DNA from: an uncultured Oscillibacter sp.
Lineage (GTDB): Bacteria > Bacillota > Clostridia > Oscillospirales > Oscillospiraceae
Direction: 5' to 3'
Length of the DNA: 64,000 nucleotides
Assembly (NCBI RefSeq): GCF_910584465.1
Contig: NZ_CAJUBK010000001.1
Span: 124,001-188,000, forward strand
In this document: positions 1 to 7,299 of the stretch, one piece after another
How the letters are laid out: every line of letters begins with the position of its first letter
Numbering within the stretch: position 1 is the stretch's first letter
Position numbers and translations under genes: made by a program
The notes under the pieces: generated by a model
Told to the model about the DNA's origin: nothing
What the model saw: the letters and a program-made list of their open reading frames with translations, nothing else
Databases searched by the model: none

Positions 1-11
1 AGGAGGCGGCC

Positions 12-173
12 ATGCAGTACATGAGACTTACCAAGGGAGAGAAAGCACGGCACCCCTCCATTCATCACACGGGCAGCGTCCGTGGCATGAAGAAAAACGG
101 CGGCTGGGGGAAGAACGACCGCTGTGTACGCTGCGGGCAGTACATCTACAATCTTTCCATCACGGTCAAATGA
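12..173 (+). CDS. Small CxxC protein (53 aa)
   Basis: Unrecognised. An ATG sits 5 bases after a perfect AGGAGG at 1-6 and the frame runs to TGA at 171-173. The C-terminal half holds a CVRC pair after a Gly/Lys/Asn-rich stretch (GMKKNGGWGKND), which could be half a zinc site. It directly precedes the remote DGR target gene, whose own ribosome site begins just after this stop, so the two are probably co-transcribed. It could be a fragment of a larger zinc protein, but the strong ribosome site argues for a genuine small gene. Confidence 0.55.
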   Translation: MQYMRLTKGEKARHPSIHHTGSVRGMKKNGGWGKNDRCVRCGQYIYNLSITVK

Positions 174-189
174 ACAGGAGGACGAAACA

Positions 190-1005
190 ATGGCACAGGT
201 AAAAATCAAGGCCGGGGCAATCGAATTTACGGCAAATGGCGGCGCGGAGCTTATCGCGCAGGAGCGGGAGGCTTTTATCGGCTTCCTCAAGCACAAGATG
301 GGGGAGGACATTCTGGCCGCCCAGCGGCGGCGCAAGGCGCAGCGGCTCCATTCGGAGCCGGACGACACCATGAACGCCCGGCGCATCCTCACCTGCAACA
401 TCACCCCGGAGACGCTGAAATGGGCCATCAGGGAGGGGCGCTTGGACGGGATTATCAAGCCATTCGACGAGATCGACATCCCCCTCGACACGGGCGGCAC
501 CGTCACGGCGGTATGCGGCTACAGCGACAGTTGTGCGGCCCGGTTTGTCCTCAAGGACTGCTGGGACGAGGCCGTGATGAACGAGGAGGCCACCAATAAG
601 GGCGGCTACTTCAAGAGCAAGGGCCGGGCGCACGTCCTCGTTGACATCCTCCCCCATATCGCGCAGGAGTGGCGGGCCATCTTCAAGCCGCGCAAAATGG
701 CGGAGATCATCGACGGGGAGCGGGTGGAGTACGAAGACCTTATGTGGCTCCCCTCTGCCACCGACGTATTTGGCCCCTCGGAAAACGGCTGGTGGAAGGA
801 CGAGGACGACAGCTTCCGGCTCGCCATCTTCGACAGGGAGCGCGACCGCGTGAAGGAGTGTGGGGACAACGGGACGTACCCGTACTGGCTCCGCTCGGTC
901 GGTGCGGGCTCCGCGAACTACTTCTGCCGTGTCGACACGTGCGGCGGCGCGAGCAGCTACTACGCCTACTACTCGATTGGCTTCGCGCCGGGCTTTGACA
1001 TCTAA
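190..1005 (+). CDS. Remote DGR target protein with C-terminal C-type-lectin-like variable domain (271 aa)
   Basis: Start chosen at ATG 190 because AGGAGG lies about 8 bases upstream; an upstream in-frame start at 124 has no such site. The C-terminal half (from about residue 175) has the LPSATDVFG...WWLRS/YWLRS...GFAPGF pattern of formylglycine-enzyme/C-type-lectin-like (DUF6273-type) DGR variable domains. The last 40 residues are encoded by a variable repeat matching the template at 38593-38703. The N-terminal half is charged and unrecognised, with no signal peptide, membrane segment or fibre repeat. It lies in the early small-gene cluster, not among the tail genes. Diversification by the DGR is well supported; the ligand and the site of action are unknown. 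Confidence 0.85.
   Translation: MAQVKIKAGAIEFTANGGAELIAQEREAFIGFLKHKMGEDILAAQRRRKAQRLHSEPDDTMNARRILTCNITPETLKWAIREGRLDGIIKPFDEIDIPLDTGGTVTAVCGYSDSCAARFVLKDCWDEAVMNEEATNKGGYFKSKGRAHVLVDILPHIAQEWRAIFKPRKMAEIIDGERVEYEDLMWLPSATDVFGPSENGWWKDEDDSFRLAIFDRERDRVKECGDNGTYPYWLRSVGAGSANYFCRVDTCGGASSYYAYYSIGFAPGFDI
886..996 (+). repeat. DGR variable repeat VR1 (remote)
   Basis: A 111-bp stretch aligning without gaps to template 38593-38703. It differs at 17 positions, all of them adenine in the template; none of the 82 non-adenine template positions is changed. Substituted codons include AAT to GGT, AAC to TCC, AAT to CGT and AAC to TAC. The last 18 bases (GGCTTCGCGCCGGGCTTT) are invariant, as expected for the initiation-of-mutagenic-homing region. 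Homology stops at the next codon (AAG in the template, GAC here). Confidence 0.95.
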
Positions 1006-1022
1006 TCGAAAATCGACAGAAT

Positions 1023-1044
1023 CCCCGGCGCGAAAGCGCCGGGG
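1023..1044. promoter_or_regulatory. GC hairpin with GAAA tetraloop downstream of VR1
   Basis: A 9-bp perfect stem (CCCCGGCGC / GCGCCGGGG) closed by GAAA, 17 bases after the stop codon. GC-rich hairpins with GNRA-type tetraloops just after the variable repeat are known DGR target-recognition elements (Bordetella phage BPP-1). No T-run follows, which argues against a terminator. A comparable hairpin follows the second variable repeat. Confidence 0.75.
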
Positions 1045-1064
1045 AGGAGAAAGGAGCGAACCAC

Positions 1065-1517
1065 ATGGACGAAATCGGAATCTGCAAGGCGGCACTCAAA
1101 CAGTGGGGGCCGGACGCGCAGACGCTCATGGTATTCGAGGAAATGAGCGAGCTGCAAAAGGAGCTGTGCAAGGCCGCGAGGGGCAAGCAGAACAAGGACG
1201 CTATCGCGGAGGAGATCGCCGACGTTTACATCATGCTCACGCAGATGATTCTCCTCCACAAGTGCGCGGAGGAGGTCGAGGAGCAGAAAGCCCGGAAGCT
1301 GGAACGCCTCGAAGCCCGGATTGCCGAGGCGCAGGAGACCACGGGCCGGGACTACGACGAGCAGGACAAGCATTGCCGGGAGTGCATCTGCCCCTCCTGC
1401 GACATTTTCAAGACGGCGGACTGCCTTTACGGGCCTGACGGCTGCAAGAAGTGTGAGCCGGATTCTCACGTCGGGCATTGCTGGTGGCACCCGGAAGAGA
1501 GGGGAGAGCAGGAATGA
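1065..1517 (+). CDS. MazG-like NTP pyrophosphohydrolase with Cys-rich tail (150 aa)
   Basis: Residues about 20-65 carry the all-alpha NTP-pyrophosphatase signature: an EEMSELQKEL helix followed by EEIADVYIMLTQM, giving the ExxE...ExxD metal-binding pattern of MazG/dUTPase-like enzymes. The family hydrolyses (d)NTPs to monophosphates, and phages use it for pool sanitation or to blunt stringent-response signalling. After a charged helix, the last 45 residues hold at least seven cysteines (CRECICPSC, DCLYGPDGCKKC), probably a zinc module. Ribosome site GGAGAAAGGAG lies upstream of ATG 1065, and the 3' end overlaps the next gene. Confidence 0.75.
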   Translation: MDEIGICKAALKQWGPDAQTLMVFEEMSELQKELCKAARGKQNKDAIAEEIADVYIMLTQMILLHKCAEEVEEQKARKLERLEARIAEAQETTGRDYDEQDKHCRECICPSCDIFKTADCLYGPDGCKKCEPDSHVGHCWWHPEERGEQE

Positions 1518-1705
1518 GGCTCGGTGACGCTATCAGGATTTTTGCGGACATCGACAGCGAGGAATACACCGACGAGCAGAAAGGGGCGGCCATACTCGCA
1601 GTTATAGGAATGGAGACGCACAACAGCATCAAAAAGACTGCTATGCTCAAGGTTATCCGCTACCTACTCAACCTTGCTTTCGAGGTGCCGGAGGGCGGGG
1701 GATGA
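1514..1705 (+). CDS. Hypothetical small phage protein (63 aa)
   Basis: Unrecognised. ATG 1514 overlaps the end of the MazG-like gene, and the stop overlaps the next start in an ATGA arrangement, so it is translationally coupled on both sides. The predicted protein is acidic at the N-terminus (FADIDSEEYTDEQ) and helical afterwards. It ends in EVPEGGG, a form common in small early proteins of Clostridia phages. No catalytic motif is visible. Confidence 0.6.
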   Translation: MRLGDAIRIFADIDSEEYTDEQKGAAILAVIGMETHNSIKKTAMLKVIRYLLNLAFEVPEGGG

Positions 1706-1920
1706 AGGTTTTCAGCGCAGCGGCTTTCCTTGCCTCGGAGAGTGGGAAGCACCTCAAAACGATTCTCGGCGGTCACATCAGTCTCTTGGACGGCAGGCAG
1801 GTACAGGAAACCGGGGATGGATTTGGGCGGATAGATTATGAGGCAGACGGCCAGAGCTGGGAGCTGTACCCGGTTATGCCGGAGTGGTGCGCAGAGGACA
1901 CGCAGGAGCGGCTATTTTGA
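1702..1920 (+). CDS. Hypothetical small protein with C-terminal clamp-binding-like motif (72 aa)
   Basis: Unrecognised. Coupled to the preceding gene (ATGA overlap at 1702). The last five residues, QERLF, fit the Q-x-x-L-F pentapeptide by which proteins dock on the bacterial DNA sliding clamp. Three other small proteins of this prophage (46161, 48183 and 50091) carry similar terminal motifs. The body is a mixed alpha/beta sequence with DGRQV and WELYPVMPEW segments. A clamp-related role is inference from a short motif only. Confidence 0.6.
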   Translation: MKVFSAAAFLASESGKHLKTILGGHISLLDGRQVQETGDGFGRIDYEADGQSWELYPVMPEWCAEDTQERLF

Positions 1921-1932
1921 CGGGAGGCAACT

Positions 1933-2142
1933 ATGTATAAAAATTCGGAGGGCTACCCCGACCCGACCGCAGGCGCGGCCTACAGCGCCATCCGGCAGGA
2001 GGAGCGTCAGCGGGAGGCAGACCGTCTCGCTGCAATCAGCGCCCTTATCCCGGTTATGAAGGGAGCGGCGGAGCTGGCGGGCTTCGAGGTGGTCGGCAGG
2101 ATTACCCTCAAGGACAAGGCCACAGGAAAGGAGTACAGATAG
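1933..2142 (+). CDS. Hypothetical small phage protein (69 aa)
   Basis: Unrecognised. ATG 1933 follows a GGGAGG ribosome site by 7 bases. The protein opens with YKNSEGYPDPTAG, followed by a long amphipathic helix (IRQEERQREADRLAAISALI) and a short basic C-terminus (LKDKATGKEYR). The start YxNSEGYPDPT is frequent in small proteins of Oscillospiraceae phages, but no function is known to me. It lies in the early operon between coupled genes. Confidence 0.6.
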   Translation: MYKNSEGYPDPTAGAAYSAIRQEERQREADRLAAISALIPVMKGAAELAGFEVVGRITLKDKATGKEYR

Positions 2143-2159
2143 GAAGGAGGCCAGCGTGA

Positions 2160-2477
2160 GTGAAAGCCTATGTAGCGTGGGACAATGCGGCGCTGGAAAA
2201 CTACGAAACCATTGTTTTCGCAGAAAACGCGAGAGAGGCCAAGAAAATCGCCTTTACCTGCGACGTTTGCGAAAACGCGGACTATATACAAGTCCGGGTG
2301 AAGCGCCTGCCGGAGGCGGACAAGCTCTACAAGGGCCACCCGGAAATCGACTGGTGGGACGAGGAGACACGGCTGGCGCTCGTAAAAGAGCTGGGATGGG
2401 CCTGCGAGGACACCTCCTATGAGTGCGACACCTGCATCGCCAAGGGATATTGCAGCCATTGGGAGGAGGACGAGTAG
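2160..2477 (+). CDS. Hypothetical Cys-containing protein (105 aa)
   Basis: Unrecognised. Start GTG 2160 is preferred over GTG 2156 because it opens the long frame and lies 9-10 bases after GAAGGAGG. The protein has an early beta segment (MKAYVAWDNA), a helix with FAENAREAKKIA, then two Cys pairs (CDVC near residue 35, CDTC near residue 92, plus a late YCSHW). These suggest a small zinc-binding fold. It sits in the early operon, immediately before another multi-zinc-ribbon gene. Confidence 0.6.
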   Translation: MKAYVAWDNAALENYETIVFAENAREAKKIAFTCDVCENADYIQVRVKRLPEADKLYKGHPEIDWWDEETRLALVKELGWACEDTSYECDTCIAKGYCSHWEEDE

Positions 2478-2479
2478 CC

Positions 2480-2827
2480 ATGGCAGAGTGGAAGGACTTC
2501 GGGGACGGTATTTACTGCTGCTCTCGTTGCGGTATGCCAAGCGGCTGGGCGCACCCGGCGATTATGAGGCAAATGCTCGGAGACTACTGTAGCTCCTGCG
2601 GGGCAAAAATGGACAACCCGGACACGGGCAACAGAACACCGAGGGAGAATTTGAGGGCCTACTGGCGGCAGGAGCGCCGTGGCAGGCATCAGTATTTTTG
2701 CTCCGTTTGCGGCGGCAAAGAATCAGCCCCGCGAGTGTGGTGCCCGCGCTGCGGGGCGCACATGGACGACGGAGCTTGGGAAAAGCGCTACGCGATAAGG
2801 AAGGAGTGGGAAAATGAACAAAACTGA
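2480..2827 (+). CDS. Double zinc-ribbon protein (115 aa)
   Basis: Four CxxC knuckles are visible: CSRC, CSSC, CSVC and CPRC. They form two complete treble-clef/zinc-ribbon modules separated by a basic linker (RQERRGRHQYF). The C-terminus is a charged helix. Such small phage zinc ribbons usually bind nucleic acid or partner proteins, but the specific role is unknown. ATG 2480 is coupled to the previous gene, and its 3' end overlaps the DUF5131 gene by 14 bases. Confidence 0.65.
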   Translation: MAEWKDFGDGIYCCSRCGMPSGWAHPAIMRQMLGDYCSSCGAKMDNPDTGNRTPRENLRAYWRQERRGRHQYFCSVCGGKESAPRVWCPRCGAHMDDGAWEKRYAIRKEWENEQN

Positions 2828-3596
2828 CATCGAATGGGCCGACATGACATGGAACCCGGTCGTAGGCTGCAAACACGGCTGCGAATACTGCTACGCCCGG
2901 AGGATTGCCAAGCGCTTCGGCGGCTACGACAAAGCAGACGGCACGATCACCACGCACAACCCCCTGCCTCGGGCGGAGCTTCACCAGCCGCTCACCATCA
3001 CCCGGAGCAGCGGGAAGACCGTCAACTCGCCGTTCCCCTTCGGCTTCGAGCCGACGCTCCTCTACTATCGGCTTGAGGAGCCGCAGCACATCAAGAAACC
3101 GCATACCATTTTCGTTTGCAGCATGGCCGACCTGTTCGGGAACTGGGTGCCGACCAACTGGATAAAGCTGGTGCTGGACGCTTGCGAGGCGGCCCCGCAG
3201 CACCGCTATATGTTCCTCACCAAGAACCCGGAGAGGTACGCGCAGCTCGACAGGCTGGCGCTGCTGCCTCACAAGGACAATTTCTGTTACGGCAGCACAG
3301 TCACGGGGAAGGACGGAAGACGATTCAATGGCTCGGTGCTTCTGAACACGTTCTTGAGCATTGAGCCGCTGCACGAAAACCTCGACGCGGGCCTCGGCAG
3401 CTTCGGCGGCGACCGCCTTATCATCATTGGGGCAGAGACGGGGAACCGGGCCGGAAAGATCATCCCGGAGAAAGCGTGGGTGGACAACATCTGCGAGGCG
3501 GCAGACATCACCCATGCAGCAGTCTTTATGAAGGACAGCCTCAAGCCCATCGTCGGCAAGGGGAATATGCGGCGGGAGCTGCCGTGGGAGAGATAG
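2814..3596 (+). CDS. DUF5131 (phage Gp37/Gp68) radical-SAM-like protein (260 aa)
   Basis: The N-terminus reads TDIEWADMTWNPVVGCKHGCEYCYARR, whose CX3CX2C (C-KHG-C-EY-C) is the radical-SAM 4Fe-4S motif typical of the phage Gp37/Gp68 family (DUF5131). The length fits the family. Members occur widely in phages and prophages, and their reaction is unknown. A second CX3CX2C enzyme is encoded at 8544. ATG 2814 overlaps the preceding gene, so it belongs to the same early operon. Family assignment is firm; function is open. Confidence 0.85.
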   Translation: MNKTDIEWADMTWNPVVGCKHGCEYCYARRIAKRFGGYDKADGTITTHNPLPRAELHQPLTITRSSGKTVNSPFPFGFEPTLLYYRLEEPQHIKKPHTIFVCSMADLFGNWVPTNWIKLVLDACEAAPQHRYMFLTKNPERYAQLDRLALLPHKDNFCYGSTVTGKDGRRFNGSVLLNTFLSIEPLHENLDAGLGSFGGDRLIIIGAETGNRAGKIIPEKAWVDNICEAADITHAAVFMKDSLKPIVGKGNMRRELPWER

Positions 3597-3606
3597 GAGG
3601 AGCGGT

Positions 3607-3825
3607 ATGGACAGCAGGAAAAAGACCGACAGGCTCATTAACGCTATTGGGACGGTAGCAGAATCCTCGCTCGTCTTTTACCGGGCGGCGATTGGAGCGG
3701 GGGCCACAGAGGGAGAGGCGACCCGCCTCTTGCAGGCCTATATCGCGGCCATGTCGTTCGGAAAGGGCCAGCAGGCGCAGGCACAGAACACGACCGCCCA
3801 GCAGCAGGGGGGCCAGCAGACATGA
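3607..3825 (+). CDS. Hypothetical small protein with Gln-rich tail (72 aa)
   Basis: Unrecognised. Ribosome site AGGAGG lies upstream of ATG 3607. Helical N-terminal 50 residues (RKKTDRLINAIGTVAESSLVFYRAAI) are followed by a Gln/Ala/Thr-rich tail (QQAQAQNTTAQQQGGQQ) that looks disordered. Coupled to the next gene through an ATGA overlap. Confidence 0.6.
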   Translation: MDSRKKTDRLINAIGTVAESSLVFYRAAIGAGATEGEATRLLQAYIAAMSFGKGQQAQAQNTTAQQQGGQQT

Positions 3826-4172
3826 CCATCGACTTCTGCAAGCCGTGGAGCGACGAGGAGTGCAGGCTATTCCTCGACGCGATCAGGAAAAGGAAGACGG
3901 AATACTGCGAGGAGCGCGGCCTGCCCGTCCCGGCCTTTGACAAGGTGGAGGACTTCTACATCGAGCCGGAAATGCTGCCCGGCCATCAGACCACAGAGGA
4001 GAGACTGGAAGCAGAGCAGCACCAAAAGCTCAAGGAGCTTCGTGCAAAGCTCGGAGACGTTCTCTACCATGAACCCGCAGACAGCGGCAGCGAGGCGGAG
4101 GACGATATTTGGGCGCGGGCGAACAGCCTCAAGGAAGCGCTCGACGACTTTTTCGAGGAGGAGCAGCCATGA
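3822..4172 (+). CDS. Hypothetical acidic helical protein (116 aa)
   Basis: Unrecognised. The protein is almost entirely predicted helix, with a strongly acidic C-terminus (EALDDFFEEEQP) and a central heptad-like stretch around EERLEAEQHQKLKELRAKL. ATG overlaps the preceding stop, and its own stop overlaps ATG 4169. Gene position suggests an early accessory role, perhaps protein binding; nothing more specific is visible. Confidence 0.55.
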   Translation: MTIDFCKPWSDEECRLFLDAIRKRKTEYCEERGLPVPAFDKVEDFYIEPEMLPGHQTTEERLEAEQHQKLKELRAKLGDVLYHEPADSGSEAEDDIWARANSLKEALDDFFEEEQP

Positions 4173-4987
4173 AGGAGAAAGTTACCTCCACCGACATCAA
4201 ACGCGCCCTCGCAGAGAAGCATTGGAGAGACTTTTTCCTCACGGAGGTCAAGAGCGGGCCGACACAGCTCGCCGTGCCCGGCGGCCTCAAGATTCTCGAC
4301 GGTCTTGCCATCCGAAAGAGCTGGACGGCCCCTTGCTTCACTGGCTACGAGGTGAAAATCAGCCGCAGCGACTTCCTGCGGGACGCGAAATTCTACACCT
4401 ACGAGGAGCTTTGCAACTGCCTTTACATCGTCTGCCCCAAAGGGATGATTGAGCGGACGGAGCTGCCGGAGAGCGTCGGCCTCATGTACTACGACCCGGA
4501 GAAAAAGACCATCACCACCCGAAAAAAGGCCATTTTCCGCAAAATCGAGTACAGCCCGGAGCTGTTGCTCTACATCATCTTCTCCCGCCTCGACAGCGAC
4601 CGCTACCCGTTTTTCTCCACAAAGCAGGAGTATTTCAAGGAATACCTCGCCGGAAAGCGGGACAATCGGGAGCTTGCGCAGGCAGTCAAGACCAAACTGG
4701 TACAGGACAACGCTCGGCTCGAAAGCGAGCTTGGGAATGTCGAGGCGTTTCGCCAGAACTATGAGATATACAAGGCAGTACAGGACGTTATGCACAAACA
4801 CGGCATCTGGATATTCCGGGCCAGCGACGCAGCAAAAGAGCTTGACAAAGCCCTCACCAGAAAGTGCCCGGAGGATATTTCCAGCGTCCGGCAGAGCTTG
4901 GAGGGTATCTTATATCGGCTGAAACGGATGGAGGAGGCCGGGGAGAAGACGGGGGACGGGAAGAAGCCGGAGCAAGGGGAGGGTTAG
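4169..4987 (+). CDS. MmcB-like PD-(D/E)XK nuclease-fold protein (272 aa)
   Basis: The first 110 residues match the MmcB DNA-repair family layout: an ALAEKHWRDFFLTEVKSGPT helix-strand, a conserved Asp (LDGLAI) and then GYEVKISRSDFLRD, where E-V-K is the catalytic strand of the PD-(D/E)XK nuclease fold. MmcB-related proteins are implicated in DNA repair in Caulobacter; phage versions may process DNA ends. The C-terminal half is coiled-coil-like and unrelated to MmcB. It ends in a Gly/Glu/Lys-rich tail. Coupled upstream (ATGA), and followed after 2 bases by the next start. Confidence 0.65.
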   Translation: MKEKVTSTDIKRALAEKHWRDFFLTEVKSGPTQLAVPGGLKILDGLAIRKSWTAPCFTGYEVKISRSDFLRDAKFYTYEELCNCLYIVCPKGMIERTELPESVGLMYYDPEKKTITTRKKAIFRKIEYSPELLLYIIFSRLDSDRYPFFSTKQEYFKEYLAGKRDNRELAQAVKTKLVQDNARLESELGNVEAFRQNYEIYKAVQDVMHKHGIWIFRASDAAKELDKALTRKCPEDISSVRQSLEGILYRLKRMEEAGEKTGDGKKPEQGEG

Positions 4988-4989
4988 AA

Positions 4990-5187
4990 ATGAGAGGGCC
5001 GAAATACCCGAAAATCAAAGAGGAACCGGGAACCTGCGGCGGCTGCGGGCACTTCGACAGGATTTATAACAGCGTCGGCCCTTCGGCAACTGGGGTATGC
5101 CGGGCCAAGCCGAACAGGTGGGCGCTTTCCCAGTGCGCCAAAGCCTGCAAAAAGTACAGGTGGAAGGGAGACACCCATGACAATTAA
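4990..5187 (+). CDS. Small Cys-rich protein (65 aa)
   Basis: Unrecognised. Five to six cysteines, spaced as CGGCGHF, VCRAK and QCAKACKKY, suggest a compact zinc-binding fold of the kind seen in many small Clostridia phage proteins. The ribosome site GGGGAGGG precedes ATG 4990. The 3' end overlaps the start at 5177. Confidence 0.6.
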   Translation: MRGPKYPKIKEEPGTCGGCGHFDRIYNSVGPSATGVCRAKPNRWALSQCAKACKKYRWKGDTHDN

Positions 5188-5578
5188 GGATTTTAAGGTC
5201 GGCCAGACCGCCTATATCCTCGGAGACAGGCGGGGAAAGGACGCGGGCCTCGCAACAGAGGCGGAGGTCGTAAAAGTTGGCCGAAAATATGTCACAGTTG
5301 CTCCGGGGGCGCGGCAAGAGATTCGATTCTTTGAACCGCACACAGAGACAACCTTCCTTTATGAGGACAAGGACTATGGCACAAAGCGCCTCCTGTTCCT
5401 GACAACAAAGGACGTGGACGAGTATAACGAGCTGAACGACCTGCGGAGCTGGGTGCAGGAGGCCACAAACTGGATGAAGGTCAAGGACTACACCCTCGCC
5501 CAGCTTCGGGCGGTCAAGAAGATTCTGAAGGGAGACAACCATGGAGGCGTGGCTCAAGAAAGCGATCAAGGCGATTGA
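5177..5578 (+). CDS. Hypothetical beta-barrel-like protein (133 aa)
   Basis: Unrecognised. The N-terminal 60 residues alternate beta strands (KVGQTAYILG, TEAEVVKVGRKYVTVAPG, EIRFFEPH), a pattern like KOW/SH3-type barrels found in small phage proteins. The C-terminal half is helical (DLRSWVQEATNWM). ATG 5177 is overlapped by the preceding gene; the 3' end overlaps the next small gene by about 38 bases in another frame. Confidence 0.55.
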   Translation: MTIKDFKVGQTAYILGDRRGKDAGLATEAEVVKVGRKYVTVAPGARQEIRFFEPHTETTFLYEDKDYGTKRLLFLTTKDVDEYNELNDLRSWVQEATNWMKVKDYTLAQLRAVKKILKGDNHGGVAQESDQGD

Positions 5579-5711
5579 GGCCGATGCACAGTGCGCCTAC
5601 GGTATGTGCAAAGACACGGCGCTGAAAGAGCAGGTGGAGCTTGACTTTGTCCTTGAGAAGTTTTTGGCAGCGTTCAGAAAAATCGTGGAGAAGGGAGACA
5701 ACCATGAGTAA
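5541..5711 (+). CDS. Hypothetical short protein (56 aa)
   Basis: Unrecognised. ATG 5541 follows GGGAGA by about 6 bases, and the frame ends at TAA 5709-5711 inside the next start region. It encodes a helical peptide beginning MEAWLKKAIKAIEADAQ, with two Cys (QCAYGMCKD). Overlap with both neighbours and a ribosome site support it, but its shortness keeps confidence moderate. Confidence 0.5.
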   Translation: MEAWLKKAIKAIEADAQCAYGMCKDTALKEQVELDFVLEKFLAAFRKIVEKGDNHE

Positions 5712-6006
5712 GAAAAAGAATTGCAGGCGCACCCCGGCGGAGCAGGCCCTCCACCGGGAGGCCGTGCGCCTCCGCAACATGACGGACAGGCAGCTCGTCG
5801 AGCAGTTCCACCGGGCGGCGGAGCCGGAAATGGCCGTCAGCGTCCCCAGCGTGGCGCAGGATGGCGCGGAGGCCACCACCCCTATCGGGAACACCTCGGC
5901 GGTGCAGACGCTCCTCACGGCCCTCTCGGAGGGCAAATGCAAGGGCATCAAGGGGGCGACCGCCTACAAGGTCGCGCAGTTCGCGGCCGAAATGGGACTG
6001 GTATGA
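5704..6006 (+). CDS. Hypothetical protein (100 aa)
   Basis: Unrecognised. ATG 5704 follows AGGGAGA. The sequence has a basic N-terminus (SKKKNCRRTPAEQ), a helix with LRNMTDRQLVEQF, a low-complexity linker and a C-terminal helix (GATAYKVAQFAAEM). The layout resembles short DNA-associated helper proteins encoded next to RecU-like resolvases in phages. It is coupled to the RecU-like gene by an ATGA overlap. Confidence 0.55.
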   Translation: MSKKKNCRRTPAEQALHREAVRLRNMTDRQLVEQFHRAAEPEMAVSVPSVAQDGAEATTPIGNTSAVQTLLTALSEGKCKGIKGATAYKVAQFAAEMGLV

Positions 6007-6530
6007 TGGACATGGCTGATGTAATGGACGCGCAGCACTACCGGGCCATCGTAATCGGGCGGCAGAACAAGGCCGCCGGGGAGGAGTGGGAGCGCATACT
6101 CGAAGCCTCCTGCCAGCACTACCGCCTCACAGGGGAGGCAGAGATCGAGAAGACCCCGGAGCCGATCAAGCAGCTCGGCCCCAAAAACCGTCAAGGGAAG
6201 TTCACGGCCTGCTACACCAAAAAGGCGCAGCCGGACTACAAGGGGACGCTCAAGGGCGGGCGGTCAGTCGTATTCGAGGCAAAGCACACGGCCAGCGACC
6301 GCCTCCAACAGAGCGCCGTCACACCCGACCAAGAGAAGCGGCTCAACCGCCACATGGCACTCGGCGCGGAGTGCTTCGTGATGGTCTCCTTCGGTTTCCG
6401 GGAGTTCTTCAAGGTGCCCTGGGCGACCTTCCGGGCCATGAAGGAGCACTACGGCAGAAAGTATATCACGCCGGAGGACGTGCAGGAGTACAAGGTCAGG
6501 TACATAGGCGGCGTTCTCCATTTTCTTTAA
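6003..6530 (+). CDS. RecU-like Holliday-junction resolvase (175 aa)
   Basis: RecU/prfA-type layout: an N-terminal NKAAGEEWERILEASCQHY helix, then the nuclease core with GKFTACYTKKAQPDYKGTL (catalytic Asp) and SVVFEAKHT (the E-A-K catalytic strand), then CFVMVSFGFREFFKVPW near the end. RecU resolves Holliday junctions during recombination and repair; phage copies process replicating DNA before packaging. The length is close to the family norm. Start taken at the first of several Mets, overlapping the previous stop. Confidence 0.75.
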   Translation: MMDMADVMDAQHYRAIVIGRQNKAAGEEWERILEASCQHYRLTGEAEIEKTPEPIKQLGPKNRQGKFTACYTKKAQPDYKGTLKGGRSVVFEAKHTASDRLQQSAVTPDQEKRLNRHMALGAECFVMVSFGFREFFKVPWATFRAMKEHYGRKYITPEDVQEYKVRYIGGVLHFL

Positions 6531-6558
6531 CAGGCAGCAGAGCCGGAAAGGAGCCAAC

Positions 6559-7209
6559 ATGGACGAAAAGCACGAAATGGACAAGCGCATTGAGGCCGCC
6601 GTCAGGTCTGCTATCGAGGCAGGAATCACCGACATCGAGGGGAAGATACGGGCGGCAATCGAGGTCGGGGTGGAGGTAGGTGCGGCGGCAGCAGCAGAGG
6701 CCGCAGCCACGGCAGCGGCAAAAGCGGCAGAGCGCGAGCGCAAGCGGCTCCAACGGCAGCAGACCGACAAGAGATACCACGACACCAAGCTCCTGATACG
6801 GAAGTACCGCCAGCTCAACGAATACTACCAGAACGCCGTATTCGACGAGGACGGGGCAGAGGAGACAGACGAGGACTTCGAGGAGATCATGCGCAGTTTC
6901 GGGGTGAGCTTCCGGGACAAGAAGATCACCGCAGACAGCATAAAGCGCAACTACCTCGTCACCCGCGTCGTCATGGCCCACGTCAACAAAATGCTGGACG
7001 TGTTTCAGACCATGTGCGAGGAGAGCAACCGGGCCTCGGACAAAAGGCGGTGGAGGATTCTATACGGCCTGCACCTCGCGGAGGTACCTGTCACGGCGGA
7101 GGAGCTGGCCCGGCAGGAGAATATCGGAAAGAGGGCTGTCTACGACATTGTGGACAGGTGCATACCAGACTTGAGCATACTTTTTTTCGGCATCAGCGGT
7201 CTTGAGTAG
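6559..7209 (+). CDS. Late-gene regulator with sigma-like C-terminal HTH (216 aa)
   Basis: A long N-terminal Ala/Glu-rich coiled coil (residues about 8-75) precedes a charged helical region. A C-terminal helix-turn-helix follows (RRWRILYGLHLAEVPVTAEELARQENIGKRAVYDIVDRC), resembling sigma-70 region 4 and ArpU-type phage transcription regulators. Such proteins activate late operons. It is the last gene before a promoter at 7245 that opens the ParB/terminase block, so control of that promoter is a reasonable inference. Ribosome site GGAAAGGAG precedes ATG 6559. Confidence 0.65.
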   Translation: MDEKHEMDKRIEAAVRSAIEAGITDIEGKIRAAIEVGVEVGAAAAAEAAATAAAKAAERERKRLQRQQTDKRYHDTKLLIRKYRQLNEYYQNAVFDEDGAEETDEDFEEIMRSFGVSFRDKKITADSIKRNYLVTRVVMAHVNKMLDVFQTMCEESNRASDKRRWRILYGLHLAEVPVTAEELARQENIGKRAVYDIVDRCIPDLSILFFGISGLE

Positions 7210-7244
7210 CTTCCAGAAGCGGGGAAAATTCACAAATGGGGCAC

Positions 7245-7273
7245 TTGACATTCATTCCATAAGATGCTAAACT
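7245..7273 (+). promoter_or_regulatory. Sigma-A-type promoter upstream of the modification/late operon
   Basis: TTGACA at 7245-7250, a 17-base spacer, and TAAACT at 7268-7273. It lies in the only gap over 150 bp in the first 14 kb. It is followed about 27 bases later by a strong intrinsic terminator (7300-7340), so unassisted transcripts would be only about 60 nt long. Confidence 0.6.
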
Positions 7274-7299
7274 GTACCCTGTAATATAGCGACGACAGG

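Noticed and set aside
1023..1044. Hairpin after the remote target as a transcription terminator
   Set aside because: No T-run follows, the next gene lies only 20 bases on with its own ribosome site, and the GNRA loop plus position after a VR fit a DGR target hairpin better.
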